Assembly (NCBI GenBank): GCA_016710165.1
Contig: JADJLJ010000004.1
Span: 124,001-188,000, forward strand
Direction: 5' to 3'
Source: Chitinophagaceae bacterium
GTDB lineage: Bacteria; Bacteroidota; Bacteroidia; Chitinophagales; Chitinophagaceae
DNA length: 64,000 nt
The notes under the pieces are model-generated. The model saw only the letters and a list, made by a program, of their open reading frames with translations. It had not been told where the DNA came from and made no database searches. Within the stretch, counting starts at the first letter, position 1. Each line of letters begins with the position of its first letter. The translations under genes and the position numbers were made by a program. Shown here piece by piece: positions 1 through 9,510 of the stretch.

Positions 1-2345
1 AATTGTTTGGCTTGTTGGGATAAGGTGAATGGCACCTGGATCTTAACCAGCGTGCCGATAGCCTGGTCATGGTCCTGCAGGTCGGTTATACTGGTGTGGA
101 TGGCAGTGCCGTATTCCTTTGACAGCAGTTCGAACCGTTTTGACAGCAACTGCATTCCCTTTGAATGATGTCCGTGCCGGAATTGCTGCTTCAGTTCTGC
201 TGCTTTTTTCCTGCCGATGCCGTTGTCTTCAACCTCGAACTCTGTGGCCCGGCTGCCCTCATGAATACGAACCTGCAGTTTCCGCTCCCCTTTTTTATTG
301 GATAACCCATGCCAGATAGCATTCTCAATATAAGGCTGCAGCATCATGTTCGGGATCATCCGTTCTTCGGCATCCAGTTCCGGGTCTTTTTCGATGGAAT
401 ATTGCAGGTTCGGTATCCTTAGATTTTCCAATGACAGGTACAGTTCAAGCAATTCCAGTTCCTGCCGGACACTAACAAAGGGCTGATCGGCATTATCCAG
501 AAGCATCCGCAGCAGTTTGGAAAAGCGGGAGAGGTAGAGTTGGGATTTTTCGTTGTTCTCATTAACGATCAGGTCCTGGATCGCATTCAGGGAGTTGAAC
601 ATGAAATGCGGGTTGAGCTGTGCCCTGAGACTTTGCAACTCCAGTTCTGCCATCTTATGCACGGCTTCGGCTTTTTCAACTGCCCTTAGTCTGAGTGTTC
701 TTTGACGCAAGTAAAGGAAGACAAATACTAAAACAAAAATCAGCATCCCCGTCCCCATCATCCGTATTTCATTTTTTCTATTAATGACAGCCTTTTCTCT
801 TTCCTGCTTTGCTTTGGTAGTTGCAAGCACCAGCCCGGATCTATATTTTTCTTCAGCTACTGCCTGCTCATGTTTAAGTTGTTCTTCCGCTTTTATTCTT
901 TCCTGCCCGGTTCTTTCATCGGCCACTGCCAGATCAAAAAGGTATTTCTCCTGCGCAGCCTGTAATGCATGACGGGTTCTTTCTTCGGCCAGTTTTTTTT
1001 CACCGGCAATTCTTACTTCGGCTAAAGCCCTGTCATTTTGCGCTTTTTCTTCCGTAACCGCTTTTTCCACTTCGAATTGGGTACGTTGCTGCTCCAGTTT
1101 ACGGGTGGTTTCGTTATTCATTATTGAGTCTCTTATTTTCAGATGCATCTCTTTGTACTCAATCGCTTTTTTATAATCTTTTAGCGCTAAATAGATTTCA
1201 GATAGCTGCCGGTAGGCATTTTGTTCACTTTGCTTGTACCCGAAATCTTTCATTACTGCTGCAGCTTTGCTGATATACATGATGGCTGAATCATATTTAT
1301 TTTTTGCTTCCTTTTCCGGCAACCGGGCAGACTGCTTAGCCAAGAGCGAACCAATATTGATTTCTGATTCAGCAACACCCCACTTATCGTTTACCGCCGA
1401 CCGCAATTGTAAAGCAGAACGGCACATGCCTAATGCTTCATCAAGTTTACCCTGCTTGGTTTTTACAGTACCTATCTGGTTATACATATATGCCTCGTTC
1501 TGTTTGTCGTTCAAATCCCTGTAAATTTCCAGCGTCTTGGTAAATACATTTATAGCTTCTTCATATTTTTCCTGTTTTGTGTAAATAACACCGAGGCTGC
1601 CGGAGGCAGATGCAATTCCTCTTTTATTTCCCGTCTCTTCCGATATTTTTAAGCTCTCTTTTGCTGCAGTAAACGAAGCGGCCAGGTTGTTCTCATACTG
1701 GTAAAGCACACTTAAGTTCCGCAATGCACCTGCTATCATATTTTTATTGCCCGCCTCTCTTGCCAACTTCAGCGCAAGTAGAAAATTTTTCAGCGCCTCG
1801 GGGTAATTAGCCAAATTTCCATAAACAGACCCAATACCGAGATAAGTAGTCATCAACCCGTCTTTATTACCCAGTTCCTCATAAATTTTCATTGCTGCAT
1901 GGCGGTACCGAAGAGCTTCCACATAGCTGTCTTTTTTGGTATGTTCAAAAGCAATGCTTGTAAATGTATTTGCCTCAGCAGTCTTGTCTCCCATTTCATG
2001 ATACAGGCTTGCAGCCAGTTTATATTTACCTACTGCATTTTCCCAGTTGCCTTTTTTTGATTCGGCCTGCCCTTTCAGAATTATTGCATTTGCTTTACCG
2101 GACTTATAATGGAGTACGGAAGCCAGCATTTCTGAACTGTCTGCGTAGGTAATTGCCTTTGCAGTATTATTAATGCTGATATATTTTGAAGCAAGATCAT
2201 TGAGCAGTTTTACCTTATTGGAATCCTGTTTTGCAGAATTAAGAACGGTCAGCAATGAATCAATTGTTTTGTTCTGGCCACAAACAGTTAAGCCGCAGAA
2301 AAGAAGAAGCAATTTCCAGTATACGATGCGAATAATACTTATCAT
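1..2345 (-). CDS. TPR-repeat sensor histidine kinase, LytS/YehU type (3' end cut by window)
   Basis: The reading frame is open from the ATG at 2345 to the window edge (781 codons), so only the last few residues are missing. The N-terminus is a signal-like hydrophobic segment. About 450 residues of TPR-like helical repeats follow, then a Glu/Ala/Lys-rich coiled coil (roughly 660-1130 bp), one membrane segment near 725-775 bp, and a His_kinase domain whose phospho-acceptor motif LRAQLNPHFMFNSLNAIQ lies near 585-640 bp. The C-terminal ATPase part shows an N box (PYIENAIWHG) and a G box (DNGIGRKKA). In this family the kinase phosphorylates a LytTR-type response regulator, usually encoded next door; here that would lie outside the window. 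The stimulus is unknown. TPR domains of this type usually sense periplasmic or cytoplasmic protein partners; that part is inference. Confidence 0.93.
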   Translation of the reverse strand, partial: MISIIRIVYWKLLLLFCGLTVCGQNKTIDSLLTVLNSAKQDSNKVKLLNDLASKYISINNTAKAITYADSSEMLASVLHYKSGKANAIILKGQAESKKGNWENAVGKYKLAASLYHEMGDKTAEANTFTSIAFEHTKKDSYVEALRYRHAAMKIYEELGNKDGLMTTYLGIGSVYGNLANYPEALKNFLLALKLAREAGNKNMIAGALRNLSVLYQYENNLAASFTAAKESLKISEETGNKRGIASASGSLGVIYTKQEKYEEAINVFTKTLEIYRDLNDKQNEAYMYNQIGTVKTKQGKLDEALGMCRSALQLRSAVNDKWGVAESEINIGSLLAKQSARLPEKEAKNKYDSAIMYISKAAAVMKDFGYKQSEQNAYRQLSEIYLALKDYKKAIEYKEMHLKIRDSIMNNETTRKLEQQRTQFEVEKAVTEEKAQNDRALAEVRIAGEKKLAEERTRHALQAAQEKYLFDLAVADERTGQERIKAEEQLKHEQAVAEEKYRSGLVLATTKAKQEREKAVINRKNEIRMMGTGMLIFVLVFVFLYLRQRTLRLRAVEKAEAVHKMAELELQSLRAQLNPHFMFNSLNAIQDLIVNENNEKSQLYLSRFSKLLRMLLDNADQPFVSVRQELELLELYLSLENLRIPNLQYSIEKDPELDAEERMIPNMMLQPYIENAIWHGLSNKKGERKLQVRIHEGSRATEFEVEDNGIGRKKAAELKQQFRHGHHSKGMQLLSKRFELLSKEYGTAIHTSITDLQDHDQAIGTLVKIQVPFTLSQQAKQ

Positions 2346-2665
2346 GCTGATATTTTACCGACAACGATTTTATAGTATAGAGCCCGGTTTGTTAAATAGG
2401 GTGCGAACCAGATCGCAGAAACCAGAGTTTTTGTATCTGCAAAAAAAGACTGCTTTAAGTTAGTAAATTAATACAAGGAACAAGCTGCAAATTCATTGAT
2501 TAATAAATGCAGGAATTCTTTAATAACTGAAGCAATAATGCTATAAGTGCAAATACCGGAGCCTGATTGCTTCCGGGACCGTAAAAAACCATTTTCCCTG
2601 CCTCAAATCACTTATCATTCCAGGGCATCAGTTATTAAATGGCTTCCCCGCCTGTTAAGCAGCTA
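2346..2665. other. Intergenic stretch between divergent genes
   Basis: This AT-rich gap separates the minus-strand kinase from the plus-strand lipoprotein. I see no convincing gene, RNA or strong hairpin in it. Its right end runs into the lipoprotein promoter. Confidence 0.5.
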
Positions 2666-2696
2666 TTGCCAGTAGTGTTATGGCATAATAGATTTG
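2666..2696 (+). promoter_or_regulatory. Bacteroidota-type promoter for the lipoprotein gene
   Basis: A TTG at 2666-2668 is followed after exactly 20 bases by TAGATTTG at 2689-2696. This matches the -33 TTG / -7 TAnnTTTG consensus of the Bacteroidota housekeeping sigma factor. The predicted start is about 27 bases upstream of the ATG at 2731. Confidence 0.6.
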
Positions 2697-2730
2697 GTTC
2701 AAAATCATTTCAGTCACCAAACTATTTGTT

Positions 2731-3168
2731 ATGAAAAAAGCAACCATCTTCCTTGCTCTAGCAATCACATTTATTGCTTGCAAAAAAACAGAACAAGACT
2801 TTTCAATATCTAAAGATGAACCAGGTACAGTTGCTGCTAAGGGTAGCGGTGCTACCAGCAGTTTTACAGTTCGTATAGATGCCGTAACGCTTAATCCCTC
2901 CAGTCCTGAAGGTCCTTATGTTGGCGCTTATGGATATATAGGCAGCGGTGGAGGAGGAAGTAGTGTTTCTGCACGGGGCTTTTGTTATGGTACCAGCCCC
3001 ACACCAACCATTGCAAATAATAGTGTTTCGGTGGGTTCCGGGGCAGGGAATTTTTGGGCTAAAATAACAGGGCTGACACCAGGGACCTATTATATCAGGG
3101 CTTATGCAATCAAAAAGGGGATTGTTTATTATAGCTATAATGAGTTGGAATTTATCTGGGTTTACTAA
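2731..3168 (+). CDS. Small lipoprotein with fibronectin-III-like fold
   Basis: This is a 145-residue protein. The N-terminus MKKATIFLALAITFIACKK is a type II signal peptide with the lipobox cysteine at about residue 17. The mature part has a Gly/Ser-rich stretch, then the pattern ARGFCYGTSPTPT, a glycine turn and ITGLTPGTYYIRAYA. This pattern is common in Bacteroidota extracellular proteins with FN3-like or 'paralogous' beta-sandwich domains. It is probably anchored to the outer membrane. No enzymatic motif is visible. It sits 128 bp upstream of a secreted beta-propeller protein and may be co-expressed with it, but the function is unknown. Confidence 0.8.
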   Translation: MKKATIFLALAITFIACKKTEQDFSISKDEPGTVAAKGSGATSSFTVRIDAVTLNPSSPEGPYVGAYGYIGSGGGGSSVSARGFCYGTSPTPTIANNSVSVGSGAGNFWAKITGLTPGTYYIRAYAIKKGIVYYSYNELEFIWVY

Positions 3169-3296
3169 ATCATCAGCAGACCGGAATTCAATTTAACCTG
3201 TCACACAAAAGCCAAAACACAATCTGCAAGATATAAGTTCAAAATAAAATGAAACGCTAAGATTTATTAAGATAAGCCACCATTAAAATTACTGTT

Positions 3297-5351
3297 ATGA
3301 AAAAGTTTATTTCATTTTTTGTTATAACGATCTTTCTTTTCGCTAATGCGGTAAAGTCTCAGGTTGCCTGGAATACATTTCAGGGAGGTAATGGATATGA
3401 TGTGGGTGCAGAATTGGCAATGGATGGAGCTGGGAATATTTACGTTGCCGGATTCTCAATAGGATCCTGGGGTTCTCCAATAAGAGCATTCAACGGTGGA
3501 TCACATGATGGTTATGTCGCCAAATTTGATAGCAATGGCAACCTGCTATGGAACACTTTCCTTGGAGGAACAGGCAGGGATTGGTGTAGCGGAATAGTAA
3601 TAGATCCTTCCGATGGCTCAATCTATGTTTCCGGGGAAAGTGATATTGCCTGGAACCCGGGAATAATTAAAAACCCCTATTTCAGTGTAAATGACGGATT
3701 TATAGCCAAACTAAACCCGGCAGGAGCTATCCAGTGGGTTTCTTATATTGGGAATGTAATTCCGGGAACAGTGGCTTCCAGCAAAAATACTTATGACATT
3801 GCTTTTCATAATAGCAACTTGTATGTTGCCGGTTATTATGCTGCGCATTCCTCCGATTTTCCAGGGAACCCTTGGACGATGACAAGTTTTATGGCACGAA
3901 TGAACCTGAGCGGTACAATTACCGGGTTTGAAAAATTTGGCACTCCTGCTTCAATAGCTGGAGAGCCGATAAGCTTAGCCTTTTCATTAACTGTTTCACC
4001 CGACGGTATTATTTATGTGGGGGGACATTCAGATGCTGCATGGAACACATCTTACTGGTGGGGTTCTCCATTAGAAAGTCATCATGGCTCAAAAGATGCA
4101 TTCCTCGCTGCATTTAATAGCGCAACAGCTTTTGGCAGTAATCCGTCTCACGGATTGCTGTGGTACACATTTATCGGTTCTTCAGCTAATGATGAAGCGT
4201 TTGAAATCTATGCCGGTGCGGATGGGTTTGTATATATATCCGGGTATTCAGATCAAAACTGGGGCACACCCGTCAATCCTTTTTCCGGAACAAGAAATTC
4301 CTTTGTGAGTAAGCATGCCAGTAACGGAACCCGTCAATGGCACAGCTTTGTAGGCTTGAATTCTTATACCTCTTATATCGTATCAAGTTTATTTCATGGT
4401 CCGGACAATACTATTTTCCTGTCCGGGGATTTTAACAATAATCCGAGCGTTACCCAATTCAATGCCGGTTCCGGAACCCTGATTCGGAATATACTTCCAA
4501 GTTGTACTCATGCAGAAGGAACAGCAAGAGATATAAAGTACAGTGATGGTTATATATATGCCGTGGGAGAAACATATTTCTCATGGGGAAATCCTGTTAA
4601 TGCACATTCCGGATCTGGCCAGCATCATAATATGTTTGTTGCAAAGTTTACTCCCTTCAATATCACGGCATCCGCGGGCCCGGATGAAAACCTCTACTTC
4701 GGCTATGCACCCGATCAATGTGTAACAAAAACGGCAACTATAACCTACGGCAACGGCCCTTTTACTTATAGCTGGACATTAGACCGGGCATTACTGCCCG
4801 GAGAAACAATGACAGGCTCAGGTACGGCATCTGTTACTGTATGCCTGATGGATACGGCACAGCTCTGTTTAACTGTAACGGATGCCACCGGATGTACGGC
4901 TACGGATTGTGCCAATATTTTTGCCGAAGATGTAAGATGCTTTGCCGGAAACAGTCAACCACATAAGGTTTTGATCTGCCATAATGGGAATACGATCTGT
5001 GTAGATGATAATGCAATTGCCACTCACCTGGCCCATGGCGATTATGTTGGCCCCTGTGTTTCCACGTTTGCAAACCCGGGCGATATAGAGATCACGGAAA
5101 CACCTAAACCGGGATTGACCATTTATCCAAACCCAGGAAGCGGCCGTTTTACCATAACATTAAATGGTAATGATATAAGCAGCCGTGAAGGGGCGCTCCG
5201 GGTAATAAACAGCAACGGCCGGGTAGTGAAGCAATGGAACATGAATGGACAGAACAGGATCAGCCTGGAGCTTAATGTACCCGGAACTTATATGGTACAA
5301 CTGGTGACGGGCAGGCAGGTTATTACAAAGAAACTAGTTGTGTTGCATTAA
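3297..5351 (+). CDS. Secreted SBBP beta-propeller protein with T9SS type A sorting domain
   Basis: This is a 684-residue protein with a cleavable signal peptide (MKKFISFFVITIFLFANAVKS). From about residue 25 to 460 it carries repeats of the form 'YVAGxS...WG.P......DGFVAKF...G...W..FxGG', the SBBP pattern typical of extracellular propeller proteins. Next come a PKD-like segment (SAGPDENLYF..., ending LTVTDATGCTATDC) and a Cys-rich unit around KVLICHNGNTICVDD. The C-terminal 75 residues begin LTIYPNPGSGRF and are the classic type A signal for type IX secretion and surface attachment. The predicted location is the cell surface or outside the cell. It is probably an adhesin or scaffold; the ligand is not evident. 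Confidence 0.9.
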   Translation: MKKFISFFVITIFLFANAVKSQVAWNTFQGGNGYDVGAELAMDGAGNIYVAGFSIGSWGSPIRAFNGGSHDGYVAKFDSNGNLLWNTFLGGTGRDWCSGIVIDPSDGSIYVSGESDIAWNPGIIKNPYFSVNDGFIAKLNPAGAIQWVSYIGNVIPGTVASSKNTYDIAFHNSNLYVAGYYAAHSSDFPGNPWTMTSFMARMNLSGTITGFEKFGTPASIAGEPISLAFSLTVSPDGIIYVGGHSDAAWNTSYWWGSPLESHHGSKDAFLAAFNSATAFGSNPSHGLLWYTFIGSSANDEAFEIYAGADGFVYISGYSDQNWGTPVNPFSGTRNSFVSKHASNGTRQWHSFVGLNSYTSYIVSSLFHGPDNTIFLSGDFNNNPSVTQFNAGSGTLIRNILPSCTHAEGTARDIKYSDGYIYAVGETYFSWGNPVNAHSGSGQHHNMFVAKFTPFNITASAGPDENLYFGYAPDQCVTKTATITYGNGPFTYSWTLDRALLPGETMTGSGTASVTVCLMDTAQLCLTVTDATGCTATDCANIFAEDVRCFAGNSQPHKVLICHNGNTICVDDNAIATHLAHGDYVGPCVSTFANPGDIEITETPKPGLTIYPNPGSGRFTITLNGNDISSREGALRVINSNGRVVKQWNMNGQNRISLELNVPGTYMVQLVTGRQVITKKLVVLH

Positions 5352-5380
5352 CGTGGATAGGCCTGCAAGCAGGATATTTT

Positions 5381-5476
5381 AACCGCAGACCTGCCTACCG
5401 GCAGGTAGGGGCGCTAAGACGCAGAGTTTTAGTTCGAAAGAATTTATTTCTCTGCGTCTCTGCGCCTCCGCGGTTT
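5381..5476. repeat. Long imperfect inverted repeat between convergent genes
   Basis: The left arm (about 5381-5426, AACCGC...GCTAAGACGCAGAG) is mirrored by the right arm at 5450-5476 (CTCTGCGTCTCTGCGCC...GCGGTTT). A related word set (aaccgcaaagac, agacgctaag) recurs at 45073-45117, so this is a dispersed intergenic repeat. It lies between two genes that converge and could act as a bidirectional terminator. Confidence 0.6.
5390..5409. repeat. CCTGCC palindrome, copy 1
   Basis: The palindrome CCTGCCTACCGGCAGGTAGG lies inside the left arm of the larger inverted repeat. Related copies sit at 24703-24719, 36932-36952 (inside xdhA) and 57926-57947 (inside the structured RNA). Confidence 0.75.
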
Positions 5477-5482
5477 ATTGAT

Positions 5483-5513
5483 GGTACCGGCTGGTCGAAG
5501 ACCACGCCGGGGC
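5483..5513 (+). repeat. Isolated REP element of the RAYT family
   Basis: The sequence CCGGCTGGTCGAAGACCACG plus flanks is nearly identical to the REPs at 11948-11978 and 12753-12783 around the RAYT gene. It forms a hairpin with arms TGGTC/GACCA extended by CCGGC/GCCGG. It is about 6.3 kb from the transposase. Confidence 0.75.
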
Positions 5514-5521
5514 ATAAGAAT

Positions 5522-7717
5522 TTATTTCTCCCCGGGGTGATAGGTCTTCTCCGCATGCTTCATCACATCTTCTTTATAAAACAACACATCTTTGAATTGT
5601 CCCTTGCTGTACATCAGTCCCTGGTCAAAGAAATGGGGAGAGCCGGGATCGCCGCTCTGGCCGCCGGCTAATAATGACCTTGCTTTTATCTTCTTGCCAA
5701 ATTCTACGGCACAGATAAAACTGTTACCATTAACGCCGTATCTTTTTTTAGTGCCTGGAAAGGTCCGGCTGGTATAGGAAGGCAGCATGCCCCAGGTGGA
5801 AGAAACGAAGCCCACCGGTATGCTTGGTTTGCTGTCATCAAATTTATTATCCATGTCGGATGAGATCCGCTGGAAGCGGTTTATCTCTCCCCAGGGCACC
5901 TGCCACTTGCCGAACCGGTCCTGCAGGTCTTTAATGGTTGCAAGCAACGGTAATAGCATGTCTTCATAAGATGCACTTGCTGCAAACCGTTCCGTTTTTG
6001 TGACCTGGTCAACAAATTCAAACTCATCTGCATCCATGCTGCGTTGTATCTTTGAGATCAACCGTTGTCCCCATTCCACGGCCAGGGTGGTGGCAATGGA
6101 ATTTTCCCCGCAGCGGTGATCCCAGTTCTTTAAAACAGCCACCGGTTCTTTAAGCATTGCATACAGGGAATCCTTGACCGGAACCGTATTTTCAAATGAC
6201 CGTACCAATGCCGGCACCAGGATCTCAAAAGCAGGTAACCGGTTATCATACCCGGCTTTGATAAGTTTGTTGATGTCGTATTTATTTTCTTCAGCCAATA
6301 CCCTTACTGCATTGATGCCCCGGAAGTTCTCTCCGTCAGGCGCCATATAAAAGGGGTAGTCCTGTTTTTGGGGACTGTACTTTCCGGCAACGGTATAGGG
6401 TGTGGAGTTACAGTTCTGCAGCCAGCCGTTTACCGGGTTGATACTCTGTATTATTTCACCGATGGGATGCTGGCCCTTCCATTCCGTTGCAGCCGTGCTG
6501 CCATCAACGGCCTTGTTCCAGTTGTATTTAGTATCCCTTGCCGGGATGCGGTTGCCATGCCAGTAAGCAATATTGCCTTCGGCATCGGCATACACGGTGT
6601 TGTTGGAGATGTTTCCCTTCAGGTCAAGCGTCTTTTTAAAATCGGCAAAACCAGCTGCCTTGGTCCGTTGCCAGCATTGGATCAACCCGTTCGCAAGCCG
6701 GTTATCGGCCCGCAGGCTGAGCACCTGGCCATTGCGGTTTGCCATGAGCGGCCCGTGGTGGGTGAATAATACCGTGACCGTTTTTGATGAAAGGGCTGCA
6801 TCATCTGTTCTGAACCTTATGGTGATCTTTTTTTGTGTAACGGGCCTTGTAGTCTTCTCATATTCATACACAAGTTTTCCGTTCTTTTTCGAGATCTTCT
6901 CAATATAGGTATCTGCTGCATCCACGCCGCTGGATGTATGCATCCATCCGCAGTGTTCATTGAAGCCCTGGTATACAAAGAACTGTCCCCAGGTTACTGC
7001 ACCATAGGCATTCAGGCCTTCTTCACTCACCATGTGTACTTCGGGACGGAAATAGAATGTTACGTGCGGATTGATATACAGCATTGCATTGCCCGAACTG
7101 CTGATCTTTGGTGAAATGGCAAAACCGTTTGAGCCGGTCAGCATTTCTTCGTCCTTGTTTTTACGGGAGGAAGAAAGATCTTTTCCTTCCAGGTAAAAGG
7201 ATGAAAATTCTTTTTCGGTGATGTCTGCCACATTGATGGCATTGATACTTCCATCCGTCCACAAAAAAGGATACCAGGGTTTGAAACGGGTCAATAAAGC
7301 CGGTTTAACAGCCGGGTTCTTATAGAGATAATAATTGATGCCGTCTGCAAAAGCATTACATAGTTTCTGCATCCAGAGAGGGGCTTTTTTATAATCATTT
7401 TCTGCATCTGCAGAATCAAAGAGTATGCGGTTGAGCAGGTCCCACACCAATTCATTTTCGCCTTTTGTTTCCGAGACCCGGCCCAGTTTGTCAATGTAAT
7501 TCATCTCCACACGTTTAAAATCATCTTCGCACTGGGCATACATCAAACCAAACACGGCATCGGCATCCGTCTTGCCATAAATATGCGGAACACCATAGTT
7601 ATCCCGGATGATGCTGATATTCTTCGACTGGGTTTCCCAGCGGGCTGTTTCAGCATGGGAAAAAGGCTGCGCAAATAACTGAAGAGGGAAAAAGAGTATT
7701 GCGAGGAAATATTTCAT
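5522..7717 (-). CDS. Penicillin acylase family amidase (Ntn hydrolase)
   Basis: Starting at the ATG at 7717 gives 731 residues and a clean signal peptide (MKYFLAILFFPLQLFAQ). An ATG 21 bases upstream is in frame but would overlap the previous gene. The N-terminal part contains IIRDNYGVPHIYG, typical of the A chain of penicillin/acyl-homoserine-lactone acylases. TGSNGFAISP near residue 196 supplies the Ser that becomes the N-terminal nucleophile after autocleavage. HHGP and later Asn/Arg motifs fit the B chain. The predicted location is the periplasm, with hydrolysis of an amide bond in acylated amines, peptides or lactones; the substrate cannot be told. It directly follows a dipeptidase gene with a 1-bp gap, suggesting a shared role in scavenging amides or peptides. 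Confidence 0.9.
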   Translation of the reverse strand: MKYFLAILFFPLQLFAQPFSHAETARWETQSKNISIIRDNYGVPHIYGKTDADAVFGLMYAQCEDDFKRVEMNYIDKLGRVSETKGENELVWDLLNRILFDSADAENDYKKAPLWMQKLCNAFADGINYYLYKNPAVKPALLTRFKPWYPFLWTDGSINAINVADITEKEFSSFYLEGKDLSSSRKNKDEEMLTGSNGFAISPKISSSGNAMLYINPHVTFYFRPEVHMVSEEGLNAYGAVTWGQFFVYQGFNEHCGWMHTSSGVDAADTYIEKISKKNGKLVYEYEKTTRPVTQKKITIRFRTDDAALSSKTVTVLFTHHGPLMANRNGQVLSLRADNRLANGLIQCWQRTKAAGFADFKKTLDLKGNISNNTVYADAEGNIAYWHGNRIPARDTKYNWNKAVDGSTAATEWKGQHPIGEIIQSINPVNGWLQNCNSTPYTVAGKYSPQKQDYPFYMAPDGENFRGINAVRVLAEENKYDINKLIKAGYDNRLPAFEILVPALVRSFENTVPVKDSLYAMLKEPVAVLKNWDHRCGENSIATTLAVEWGQRLISKIQRSMDADEFEFVDQVTKTERFAASASYEDMLLPLLATIKDLQDRFGKWQVPWGEINRFQRISSDMDNKFDDSKPSIPVGFVSSTWGMLPSYTSRTFPGTKKRYGVNGNSFICAVEFGKKIKARSLLAGGQSGDPGSPHFFDQGLMYSKGQFKDVLFYKEDVMKHAEKTYHPGEK

Positions 7718-7718
7718 G

Positions 7719-8924
7719 CTAATTATTTTTCGGTTCATTGGCTTCCAGTACCCGGAGGAAATTTCCGCCCAGTATCTTGCGGATGTCTTTCCTGCTGTAA
7801 CCTCTTTTTAAAAGTTCCTTCGTGATAAGCGGCATGGCGGTCACGTCATCTAATTCCTGCGGTAAAGAATTAACGCCGTCAAAATCGCTGCCCAGGCCAA
7901 CATGGTCTGCGCCAATAAGTTTTACGATATGATCGAGGTGATCGAGTAAAAGAGAAAGTGGCGGGCGCAGCGCTTTTACTTCTTCCGGGTATTTCGTAAA
8001 CAAAAACATGTCTGCAAAATAAGGTTCCGGGTTTTGCTTTAGTAAAGAATCCCGCTCTGCCTTATGATTATTATTGAATATTTCGGTACGCCTGTCGAAG
8101 CTGCTGTCTACAAAACCAGAATAGAAATTAAGATGAATTACGCCACCGTTTTTACCAATGGCTTTTACCTGGTCATCTTTTAAATTGCGCCTGTGCGGAC
8201 AAAGACTGTATACACAACTGTGCGAAACAAGCGCCGGTTTTGTGGTTGTGTTAATGGCATCCCAAAAAGTCTGTTCGCCAACATGAGACAGATCTACCAG
8301 CATGCCCAGTTCATTCATTCGCTTTATAACCTGTTTTCCAAAATCAGTTAATCCCGTTTTTCTTACGGAGCCCGGCTCTCCCTCCTTTGGTGGGAGTTGG
8401 AGGGAGGTTTCTGTTAATGCTGATGTTGCCCAGTCTGTAGAGTTGTTCCAGGTAAGCGTCATGTATCGTACGCCTCTTTTATAAAAATTATCCAGGTTGT
8501 CTAAATTGTTTTCAATCATGTGCCCGCCTTCCACGCCAAACATGGCAGCTAATTTTTTTTCTTTAACGGCCTGGCGCAATGCTTCCACACGCCCCACCAT
8601 CTTTATTTTCCCGGGATTGCGTTTGGCAACAGCATCCAGGGTATCCATTTGCCGGTTGGCCCATGCGTAGGGATTTGCCTGCTGCCCATCGCACCACACA
8701 GAGAACAACTGTACATCCACGCCGCCTTTTTGAAAACGGTCAAGATCAGAATGTGTTTTGCCGCTGAGGTCACTGTCCATCTGCAGGTTCTTTTCAATGG
8801 CCGTACTGAGAAGATCGTTGTGGGTATCAACAACAATGGATTTGAAGTGGAGTTTTTTGTAAGCCTGTGCAGATGCCATAAGCGGCACAAAATATAAAAG
8901 GCAGGCAATAATTGTTCTGATCAT
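7719..8924 (-). CDS. Membrane dipeptidase, M19 renal dipeptidase family
   Basis: This is a 401-residue protein with a signal peptide (cleavage after about residue 19). The metal-binding motif DTHND occurs near residue 33. The Glu ligand is in FGVEGGHMIEN, His ligands in VDLSHVG and LVSHSCV, and GSDFDG lies near the C-terminus. These are the hallmarks of the zinc dipeptidase TIM barrel. It likely hydrolyses dipeptides, including L-D and dehydropeptides, in the periplasm. It is the first gene of a pair with the downstream acylase. A 12-15 residue segment around LQLPPKEGEPGSV is encoded by an inserted repeat (8371-8407) but keeps the frame, so the enzyme should still be made. Confidence 0.93.
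   Translation of the reverse strand: MIRTIIACLLYFVPLMASAQAYKKLHFKSIVVDTHNDLLSTAIEKNLQMDSDLSGKTHSDLDRFQKGGVDVQLFSVWCDGQQANPYAWANRQMDTLDAVAKRNPGKIKMVGRVEALRQAVKEKKLAAMFGVEGGHMIENNLDNLDNFYKRGVRYMTLTWNNSTDWATSALTETSLQLPPKEGEPGSVRKTGLTDFGKQVIKRMNELGMLVDLSHVGEQTFWDAINTTTKPALVSHSCVYSLCPHRRNLKDDQVKAIGKNGGVIHLNFYSGFVDSSFDRRTEIFNNNHKAERDSLLKQNPEPYFADMFLFTKYPEEVKALRPPLSLLLDHLDHIVKLIGADHVGLGSDFDGVNSLPQELDDVTAMPLITKELLKRGYSRKDIRKILGGNFLRVLEANEPKNN
8371..8407. repeat. CCCGGCTC...CCTTTGG repeat inserted in frame in the dipeptidase gene
   Basis: The stretch beginning CCCGGCTCTCCCTCCTTTGG resembles the one at 51149-51187 in xylB, which begins CCCGGCTCCCTCTCCTTTGG. Both have a hairpin-forming CTCCC/GGGAG or CCCTC/GAGGG core. 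Here it adds about a dozen Pro/Gly/Leu-rich residues to a surface loop of the dipeptidase. Confidence 0.65.
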
Positions 8925-8956
8925 GATTTATACTTTGTGTGATTTTCAATAAAAGC

Positions 8957-9505
8957 CTAATCTGTTTTTCCTTTCTCTCCCACAAACCATTGCTCCTTGT
9001 TTTTGAACAGCACATTGAACGTGGTGAGCGAACCATAGCAACGGGTGATGTATTGCTGGATGCTCACTTTTTCTTCGTCGCTTAGTTTTTTATTGCTGTT
9101 GATATTCTGTTCCAGCACCCGGAGCCGGTCACGCAGCATGACTATTTTATGAAAGAAGTCGTCGATGGGGATCTCTTTCGGCTTCAGTGTCTTATCGGCT
9201 GTTTGCAGCACCATCGTACCGCCGATCCATTTATCGCCGATGGGTACAATTTCGGTTACGTCGCTCCATTGCCGCAGGATCTTCAGTAAGGATTTCTCCA
9301 CTTCAGAAACGGTTTCCACTTCGGCGGATACATTTTCTGCGATGATCTCGTCCAGCGCATTGTCTGTTTTATCAATTTCTTTTACCCCATGATTGATAAA
9401 GGAGATAAGATAGGTGGCGTAGCGTACCGCCACGACCACACCGGGACCAAACTGCGTGTGCTGCAGCCGGGTGCCAATGCCAAGGGTCAGTTGATCAGGT
9501 TCCAT
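8957..9505 (-). CDS. Conserved hypothetical protein with N-terminal Tudor-like motif
   Basis: This is a 182-residue cytoplasmic protein without a signal peptide. The first 30 residues (GTRLQHTQFGPGVVVAV) resemble the small Tudor/SH3-like fold found at the C-terminus of UvrD/PcrA helicases. The rest is helical and charged, with a predicted coiled-coil stretch (DRLRVLEQNINSNKKL). It starts 5 bases after the stop of the TMEM175-like gene, so the two are probably co-transcribed. I do not recognise a specific function. Confidence 0.75.
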   Translation of the reverse strand: MEPDQLTLGIGTRLQHTQFGPGVVVAVRYATYLISFINHGVKEIDKTDNALDEIIAENVSAEVETVSEVEKSLLKILRQWSDVTEIVPIGDKWIGGTMVLQTADKTLKPKEIPIDDFFHKIVMLRDRLRVLEQNINSNKKLSDEEKVSIQQYITRCYGSLTTFNVLFKNKEQWFVGEKGKTD

Positions 9506-9510
9506 ATTTT

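Noticed and set aside
6368..6908. Plus-strand frames of 111-133 codons inside the acylase gene
   Set aside because: They lie antisense to a long, well-conserved enzyme gene and lack recognisable domains. They are shadows of its codon bias.
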